IMG/VR virus record: IMGVR_UViG_3300042482_000046
Span: 1 to 63,621 of that record
Reading direction: 5' to 3' (one strand)
DNA from: a virus
DNA: 63,621 nt
Under the pieces are notes generated by a model. That model searched no databases. It was not told where the DNA came from and saw only the letters and a program-made list of their open reading frames with translations. Of the stretch, positions 58,600 to 63,621 are shown piece after piece; within the stretch, counting starts at the first letter, position 1, and each line of letters begins with the position of its first letter. The translations under genes and the position numbers were made by a program.

Positions 58600-59349
58600 A
58601 TGAAACTCATTATTGAAAAGTCTGTGGTCGTTGTTACCCCTACAGTAGGTTCAGCAAAACTTGCTGATGCTGTTGAGAGCGTTGCGAATCAGACATATAA
58701 AAATCTCACACATCTTTTGGTTCTAGATGGAACTGAACATCTAGAACGTTTTAATAAAAATCTTGTGCACCAAGATAAGGATCATTGGAATCTTCAATTT
58801 ATGTTTCTACCTTGGAACACTGGAGGGACTGGTGGCAAATTCTACGGGCATCGCATCTATGCTGGTGTTCCTCATTTTCTCAATGCTGATTATGTCTTTT
58901 TTCTTGATGAAGATAATTGGTATGAACCCGATCATGTGAGAACTCTTGTAGAGGTGCTTGATCGTGGTAACGATTTCGCATACTCATTCCGCAAAATATA
59001 CTCCCCCGATAAGACATATATCGCAGACGATAACTGTGAAGCACTAGGCAAATGGCCAATCTATTTCTCTCACAATGATCCGCAGTATCTTGTTGATACA
59101 TCTTCGTTTGCCTTCAATACAAAATTCCTACAGAAGACTTGTCATTTATGGCATTCTGGTTGGGGCGGTGATCGCAGATATCTTTACAGTGTATTAGCTC
59201 AGAATCCTAAGTGGGATACAAGTTATAAACACACTCTCTGTTATAGAACAGACGCAAATCCAAATTCTCCTGATGCTGATTTCTTCATCAAGGGCAACGA
59301 ACAACAGCTTGAACATTATAATGGAGCATTACCATGGATTACAAATTAG
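58600..59349 (+). CDS. Family 2-like glycosyltransferase
   Basis: 249 residues from ATG 58600. VVVVTPTVGSAKLADAVESVANQTYKNLTHLLVLDG is the classic GT2 start, and YVFFLDEDNWYEPDHVRTL carries the DxD-like metal site (DED). The segment HSGWGGDRRYLYSVLAQNPKW near the C-terminus is an acceptor loop. It overlaps the next gene by 16 bases. A surface or virion glycan is the likely acceptor. Confidence 0.8.
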   Translation: MKLIIEKSVVVVTPTVGSAKLADAVESVANQTYKNLTHLLVLDGTEHLERFNKNLVHQDKDHWNLQFMFLPWNTGGTGGKFYGHRIYAGVPHFLNADYVFFLDEDNWYEPDHVRTLVEVLDRGNDFAYSFRKIYSPDKTYIADDNCEALGKWPIYFSHNDPQYLVDTSSFAFNTKFLQKTCHLWHSGWGGDRRYLYSVLAQNPKWDTSYKHTLCYRTDANPNSPDADFFIKGNEQQLEHYNGALPWITN

Positions 59350-59915
59350 TACTACCCGGCCAAGAAGTGATAGAATCAAACAGTCTTTCTCATTTAACAT
59401 TAGAATACTTAAAAACGTATGCTTCAGGTGATATTTTTGTTGAAACTGGCACATATCTCGGTGATACTGTAAGACTTGCTCTTGAGCATGGTTTTAAGAA
59501 GATACATTCGATTGAGTTGAACAAGAAGCTTTATGATGATGCTGTAGAAATGTTTAAGGATGAACCAGCCGTGAAGATTTGGCTTGGCGATTCTGCCGAG
59601 ATTCTTCCTGTTATCATTAATGAGATTGGAGATAACCGTGCTACTTTCTGGTTAGACGCTCACGCATCTGGACCTCTTGTTGGTGGCAAGAGCGGAGGTT
59701 CTCCTGTGGTAGATGAGTTAGCTATCATTAATGCTAGTGTTTGTAAAGAACACACTATCTTTATTGATGATAAGAGATTATTTGGTTCGGCCGAATGGTC
59801 TTATGTGAGTTTATCAAGTGCTATGGAAAATCTTTTAAAGATAAATCCAAAATATAGAATTGAATTTCTTGATGGACACATTCCTAATGATGTGATTTGC
59901 GCGAGAGTAGAATAA
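59334..59915 (+). CDS. Class I methyltransferase-like protein
   Basis: 193 residues. GDIFVETGTYLGDTVRLALEHGFKKIHSIELN is the SAM-binding loop and the acidic end of strand 2; IWLGDSAEILPVI follows, and FWLDAHASG with IFIDDKRLFGS holds the metal or substrate residues. The family is often found in glycan clusters and may methylate sugars or act on nucleotide sugars. Shares a base with the next start. Confidence 0.7.
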   Translation: MDYKLVLPGQEVIESNSLSHLTLEYLKTYASGDIFVETGTYLGDTVRLALEHGFKKIHSIELNKKLYDDAVEMFKDEPAVKIWLGDSAEILPVIINEIGDNRATFWLDAHASGPLVGGKSGGSPVVDELAIINASVCKEHTIFIDDKRLFGSAEWSYVSLSSAMENLLKINPKYRIEFLDGHIPNDVICARVE

Positions 59916-60820
59916 TGGGTAAAGACTTAATTATTGGTGGCGCTTCTGGCTACACCTGGGATCAATTGAAGTACTGGGTCAATTCAATTCAGCTTTCTGG
60001 TTTTGCTGGTGATGTTGTTCTAGTCGCAACAAACATCACTAAAGAGACAATTGATAAGCTCACAAGCAAGGGTGTTATTCTTGAATTGTATGGCAATAAG
60101 GATGCTGAAGGCAACTTTACAGCACACACAAATGGTGCGCCTCATGTAGAACGCTTCTTCTATATCTGGAACTACATCAGACAAAATCTAGATTTATATG
60201 ATTTCGTGATCACGACGGACACGCGCGATGTTGTGTTTCAGCAGAATCCCTCTGCTTGGCTTGATGAGATGATTTTCTCTGGTCGTGAAACTATTGTTGT
60301 AGCTTCTGAGGGAATGAAATATGAAGACGAGCCTTGGAGCAATAACAATTTATTAGAATCTTTCGGACCATATTTCCATAGCATATATAAGTCGAATCCA
60401 ATTTTCAACGTTGGTACTATTGCGGGCGAAGCTGCGTACATTGCTGACTTACTATTTTTGATCTTCCAGTTGTCTATCAACAGACCTATTCCGATTGTTG
60501 ATCAAGCTGTATTCAATATCATTCTTCAACAGAAGCCGTATAAGGATATTGTTAAGTTCTCATACAACTCTGATGGGTGGGCAATTCAGCTTGGCACAAC
60601 AATTGAGGCGGTAAAGTCTGGCGCTGGTGATATTGGCATGAGCGTAGCACAGAATCCATCAAACATGATTCTATATCAAGCTAAGTATTTTGATGAGCAA
60701 CCGCGACTAACTGCTGATGGTTATGTTGAGAACGAAAAAGGCAATAGATTTGTAATTGTTCACCAATATGATCGCACTAATTCTTGGAAAAATAAGATTA
60801 TGGAGAAGTATAATGACTAA
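59915..60820 (+). CDS. Glycosyltransferase-like protein (GT-A, nucleotide-diphospho-sugar type)
   Basis: 301 residues from ATG 59915. LIIGGASGYTWDQLKYWVNSIQLSGFAGDVVLVATNI is a GT-A start; YDFVITTDTRDVVFQQNPSAWL contains the metal-binding DTRD motif and is followed by FNVGTIAGEAAYIADLLFLI and PIVDQAVFNIILQ, typical of GT8- or galactosyltransferase-like proteins. It ends by overlapping the dehydratase gene by 8 bases. Confidence 0.72.
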   Translation: MGKDLIIGGASGYTWDQLKYWVNSIQLSGFAGDVVLVATNITKETIDKLTSKGVILELYGNKDAEGNFTAHTNGAPHVERFFYIWNYIRQNLDLYDFVITTDTRDVVFQQNPSAWLDEMIFSGRETIVVASEGMKYEDEPWSNNNLLESFGPYFHSIYKSNPIFNVGTIAGEAAYIADLLFLIFQLSINRPIPIVDQAVFNIILQQKPYKDIVKFSYNSDGWAIQLGTTIEAVKSGAGDIGMSVAQNPSNMILYQAKYFDEQPRLTADGYVENEKGNRFVIVHQYDRTNSWKNKIMEKYND

Positions 60821-61838
60821 GACTGTATTGATTACTGGCGGCGCTGGCTTTATCGCACACCATGTTGTGGGACATTTATTGGATAATACAGACTGGAATA
60901 TTATCACATTAGATAGACTTGATTATTCTGGCAATTTGAATAGATTATATGAAGTCACTCATGATCGTCCTTCCGATCAAACAAAGAGAGTTCGTACTGT
61001 TTTTCATGATTTGAAGGCTGAACTTAATCCTCTCGTACAGAATTTTGTTGGTAAGCCAGATATCATTCTTCATTTGGCAGCAGCTTCACATGTGGATCGT
61101 TCTATTTCACATCCTATAGAATGTATTACAGATAATGTCATGGGCACAGCTAACTTGCTTGAGTACGCGCGTAGACTTGATAATCTTGAAATGTTCCTTT
61201 ATTTTAGTACTGATGAAATCTTTGGTGTAGCACCTCCCGGTGTTGCGTACAAGGAACGTGATCGTTACAACTCGACCAATCCTTACTCAGCATCTAAGGC
61301 AGGCGCAGAAGAACTGTGTGTTGCGTATGAGAACACATACAAGATGCCAATGATGGTCACTCACACAATGAACGTGTTTGGCGAACGTCAGACTCCAGAG
61401 AAGTTTATTCCTCTGTCTATTAAGAAGGTACTACACGATGAAGTAGTGACTATTCATGCTGATCCCACAAAGACAAGAGCAGGATCTCGTTTCTATGTTC
61501 ATGCTAAGGATGTGGCTGACGCACTGTTATTCTTATTACAGAATAATCCACAGATTGAACCAGATTTTGGTATGGCAAAGTGTCGCAAATTTAATATTGT
61601 TGGTAAAGAAGAAGTGGACAATCTTTCTCTTGCTAAGATGATTGCTGCCGCTCAGAATAAGGAACTAAAATATGAGATGGTTGATTTTCATACTTCTAGA
61701 CCAGGTCACGATCTTAGGTATGCTCTCTCTGGTGATCTTATGCGGTCACTTGGTTGGGAACCTAGACTTGCTTTAAGTGAGCGCATCAAGGAAGTATCTG
61801 ATTGGTATATGAATAATACCAAATGGTTAGGAATGTAA
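60813..61838 (+). CDS. NAD-dependent nucleotide-sugar epimerase/dehydratase (RmlB-like)
   Basis: 341 residues from ATG 60813. The Rossmann loop TGGAGFIAHHVVGHL is at residues 8-22; HLAAASHVDRSI, YFSTDEIFG and YSASKAGAEEL give the catalytic TDE and YxxxK. The TDE motif points to a dTDP- or CDP-glucose 4,6-dehydratase rather than a simple epimerase. It would produce a 4-keto-6-deoxy sugar for the methyltransferase downstream or for a fucose-like donor. It overlaps the preceding gene by 8 bases. Confidence 0.85.
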   Translation: MTKTVLITGGAGFIAHHVVGHLLDNTDWNIITLDRLDYSGNLNRLYEVTHDRPSDQTKRVRTVFHDLKAELNPLVQNFVGKPDIILHLAAASHVDRSISHPIECITDNVMGTANLLEYARRLDNLEMFLYFSTDEIFGVAPPGVAYKERDRYNSTNPYSASKAGAEELCVAYENTYKMPMMVTHTMNVFGERQTPEKFIPLSIKKVLHDEVVTIHADPTKTRAGSRFYVHAKDVADALLFLLQNNPQIEPDFGMAKCRKFNIVGKEEVDNLSLAKMIAAAQNKELKYEMVDFHTSRPGHDLRYALSGDLMRSLGWEPRLALSERIKEVSDWYMNNTKWLGM

Positions 61839-61839
61839 T

Positions 61840-63033
61840 ATGGAAAACTGCGTAGAAATTAAAGAATGTATTGCGTGTGGAGGCAATCATTTAAAGTCTC
61901 TACTTGATCTTGGAATACAGCCTCTAGCTAATTCGTTTGTTAAGACAGACAATGAACCAGAGGCTGTGTATCCTCTCGCTACCAATTATTGCGAAGAATG
62001 CTTTCATGTACAATTGACACATAAAGTTAATCCTGATCTTTTGTTCAAGAACTATCTCTATGTGTCTGGTACTACAAAGACTCAGTTAGAATACTTTGAT
62101 TGGTTTGCTCAGTTTGTTATGGAAAACCATAAAGCGGATCGTGTTTTAGATATCGGCTGCAATGACGGCTCACAACTTGACGCATTCAAGAAGTATGGCG
62201 CATTGACTTTCGGTGTTGATCCTGCAGAAAATCTATATCAGATCAGTTCCAAGAATCATCATGTACATTGTGGCTATTTTGATAGCACTTATCCTAGAAT
62301 TGGATGTGGTGCTGTTATCTGCCAAAATGCTTTTGCTCACAACTATGACCAGCTTACATTCTTAAAGAATATGGCTAACGTTGTGTCAGATGAAGGGTAC
62401 ATCTATATTACTACATCACAGGCCGACATGGTCTTGAACTGTGAGTTTGATACTATCTATCACGAACATCTTTCTTTCTATAACGTTCGTTCTATGAATG
62501 AACTGTGTAAAAGGGCTGGACTAAATCTAGTAGAAGTATTAAAGCATCCGATTCATGGCACTAGCTTTATCTTTGTTATATCAAAGTCAAAAGCTAGACC
62601 TTCATATATCAATCTTCTTATTAAGAATGAAGAAACATATCATCTTTATGATGAGAACACCTATGAAGCTTACGTTGAGGAATGTAAGAATATTATAGAA
62701 GCGTTTGGTATTGAAGTTAGAAACCACAAGGCAGCGGGTAAGACTGTTATTGGCTATGGTGCTCCAGCTAAGGGCAACACTCTACTAAACGCAGCAAACA
62801 TCATACTTGATTTCATCATTGATGATAATCCTATGAAGCAAGGATTGTTTACTCCTGGTATGCGCGTTCCTATCTTCTCTTCGGAAAAGATGAATGAATA
62901 TGCCAATGAAGATGTTGTATTCGTGCCTCTTGCTTGGAACTTCTTTGAAGAGATTCAAGCTAAGATTAAAAAGCTTCGTCCTGACAAGAAGGATTCTTTT
63001 GTAAGATATTTTCCATACGTGTTTACGGAATAA
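61840..63033 (+). CDS. Sugar C-methyltransferase with N-terminal zinc-binding domain
   Basis: 397 residues. Four cysteines in CIACGG and CEECFH near residues 12-55 form the zinc-binding N-terminus; VLDIGCNDGSQLDAF near 100 is the SAM loop; the C-terminal half (GYGAPAKGNTLLNA near 300 and VFVPLAWNF) is the sugar-binding Methyltransf_14 domain. The family (TylC3, NovU type) adds a C-methyl group to 4-keto sugars, fitting the dehydratase one base upstream. Deoxy branched sugars for a surface glycan are likely products. Confidence 0.85.
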   Translation: MENCVEIKECIACGGNHLKSLLDLGIQPLANSFVKTDNEPEAVYPLATNYCEECFHVQLTHKVNPDLLFKNYLYVSGTTKTQLEYFDWFAQFVMENHKADRVLDIGCNDGSQLDAFKKYGALTFGVDPAENLYQISSKNHHVHCGYFDSTYPRIGCGAVICQNAFAHNYDQLTFLKNMANVVSDEGYIYITTSQADMVLNCEFDTIYHEHLSFYNVRSMNELCKRAGLNLVEVLKHPIHGTSFIFVISKSKARPSYINLLIKNEETYHLYDENTYEAYVEECKNIIEAFGIEVRNHKAAGKTVIGYGAPAKGNTLLNAANIILDFIIDDNPMKQGLFTPGMRVPIFSSEKMNEYANEDVVFVPLAWNFFEEIQAKIKKLRPDKKDSFVRYFPYVFTE

Positions 63034-63045
63034 GTGAGGTATAAT

Positions 63046-63621
63046 ATGAAGAAAAAACTTAAATTAGGTTTTACCGATGCGTATGATAATGCTAAGAAAA
63101 CTCTAACCGATATTCTCGGTAGATACTACGAAATTATTCGAGATGATACCAATCCAGATTATCTTATCTTTTGTGATCCTACATTTGGTACCAACAACTA
63201 CACATATAAAAACTGCAAGAAGATTTTATTTACAGGCGAAAATTATCGTCCAACATATTTCACATATGATTATGCTATCACATTTGATCATGAGAGTAGT
63301 CCAAAGCACTATCGTTTACCGCTATATGTTGCTGAAATGTTGTCGGCAACATATGATACAGACTACAAGGACTTCTATCATGTACTGAATAGAAAAGTTG
63401 ATATTGAATATGAATGGGACAGAAAAACAGAATTTTGTTCTTTCGTTCAAAGTAATCCCAACTGTGAAACTCGCAATATTTTCTTTGATCTTCTCTCAGA
63501 ATATAAGAAAGTGAATTCGGCAGGGCCGCACAAGAACAACATAGGATATACTATTCCTAAAAAGCTTCAAGCAAAAATTGATTTTGTTTCTAAACACAAG
63601 TTTAACATTGCTTTTGAGAAA
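63046..63621 (+). CDS. Alpha-fucosyltransferase-like protein (GT10), 3' end cut by window
   Basis: 192 residues visible from ATG 63046, preceded by GAGG. KILFTGENYRPTYFTYDYAITFDHE and HYRLPLYVAEML are the conserved GT10 segments (GEN-like loop and the RxPLY motif); the last segment, FCSFVQSNPNCETRNIFFDLLSEYKKVNSAG, fits the FxFV-S-N and YK-V-x-S-G blocks of alpha-1,3-fucosyltransferases. It would transfer fucose, or another 6-deoxy sugar, to a glycan. The catalytic C-terminus lies past the window. Confidence 0.82.
   Translation, partial: MKKKLKLGFTDAYDNAKKTLTDILGRYYEIIRDDTNPDYLIFCDPTFGTNNYTYKNCKKILFTGENYRPTYFTYDYAITFDHESSPKHYRLPLYVAEMLSATYDTDYKDFYHVLNRKVDIEYEWDRKTEFCSFVQSNPNCETRNIFFDLLSEYKKVNSAGPHKNNIGYTIPKKLQAKIDFVSKHKFNIAFEK

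Noticed and set aside
1-63621. tRNA genes
   Set aside because: I looked for cloverleaf-like segments in the intergenic gaps and saw none; gaps are short and filled by promoters and hairpins. A tRNA search program could overturn this.
1-63621. Insertion sequences, integrase or attachment sites
   Set aside because: No transposase, integrase or terminal inverted repeat with target duplication was seen; the genome style is that of a strictly lytic T4-like phage.

Overview
The window is a 63.6 kb piece of a large T4-like myovirus genome. Almost every gene reads on the + strand, genes are tightly packed with many ATGA/GTGA start-stop overlaps, and the DNA is AT-rich. The T4 structural order is intact: gp13, gp14, gp15, gp16, gp17, gp18, gp19, gp20, prohead core, gp21, gp22, gp23. 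It is followed by the T4 recombination, late-transcription and replication genes: uvsY, uvsW, gp55, gp47, gp46, gp45, gp44, gp62 and regA. Gene content (pstS, hsp20, CobS-like and CobT-like proteins, cyanophage-type gp62, no photosynthesis genes) fits the broad group of T4-like phages from aquatic or soil bacteria. Aerobic CobS/CobT homologues and a small DUF3563-like protein lean weakly towards an alphaproteobacterial host. I cannot name the host or phage with confidence.

Layout. 1-3.5 kb: two beta-propeller repeat proteins (the first cut by the window edge), a glycosyltransferase-methyltransferase fusion and a fibre-associated protein. 3.5-20.2 kb: neck, terminase, tail and head genes driven by T4 late promoters (TATAAATA), with an ADP-ribosyltransferase-like gene inserted between portal and prohead core. 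20.2-28.4 kb: sigma70-type promoter, then recombination genes, the late sigma factor, small unknown proteins and a TET-associated-type glycosyltransferase probably acting on DNA bases. 28.4-32.6 kb: a GC-richer island with a zincin-VWA (CobT-like) protein, a MoxR/CobS-like AAA+ ATPase and a small winged-helix protein, each behind a near-consensus sigma70 promoter that overlaps an inverted repeat. 32.6-39.9 kb: glycosyltransferase, dNMP kinase, sliding clamp, clamp loader, DNA methyltransferase, possible nucleases and RegA. 39.9-52 kb: a second virion region with a PAAR tip, fibre proteins, a 1898-residue collagen-like fibre with a self-cleaving S74 chaperone, and a Gly-rich adhesin; a dUTPase with an AT-hook tail sits inside it. 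52-63.6 kb: glycan-modifying and auxiliary metabolic genes (GH130-like propeller, TPR-GT17-methyltransferase fusion, glycosyltransferase-dioxygenase fusion, Hsp20, PstS, GT2, methyltransferases, nucleotide-sugar dehydratase, sugar C-methyltransferase, GT10 fucosyltransferase cut by the window edge).

How it works together. Early and middle genes appear to use host sigma70 promoters, while virion genes use gp55-dependent late promoters. The head, tail and packaging modules are conventional. The unusual parts are the glycan toolkit flanking the collagen-like fibre, the zincin-VWA plus MoxR pair, the ADP-ribosyltransferase-like protein that may be packaged in the head, a hydrophobic reading frame overprinted on gene 47, and a recurring architecture in which the promoter -10 box sits inside a dyad or terminator-like hairpin.
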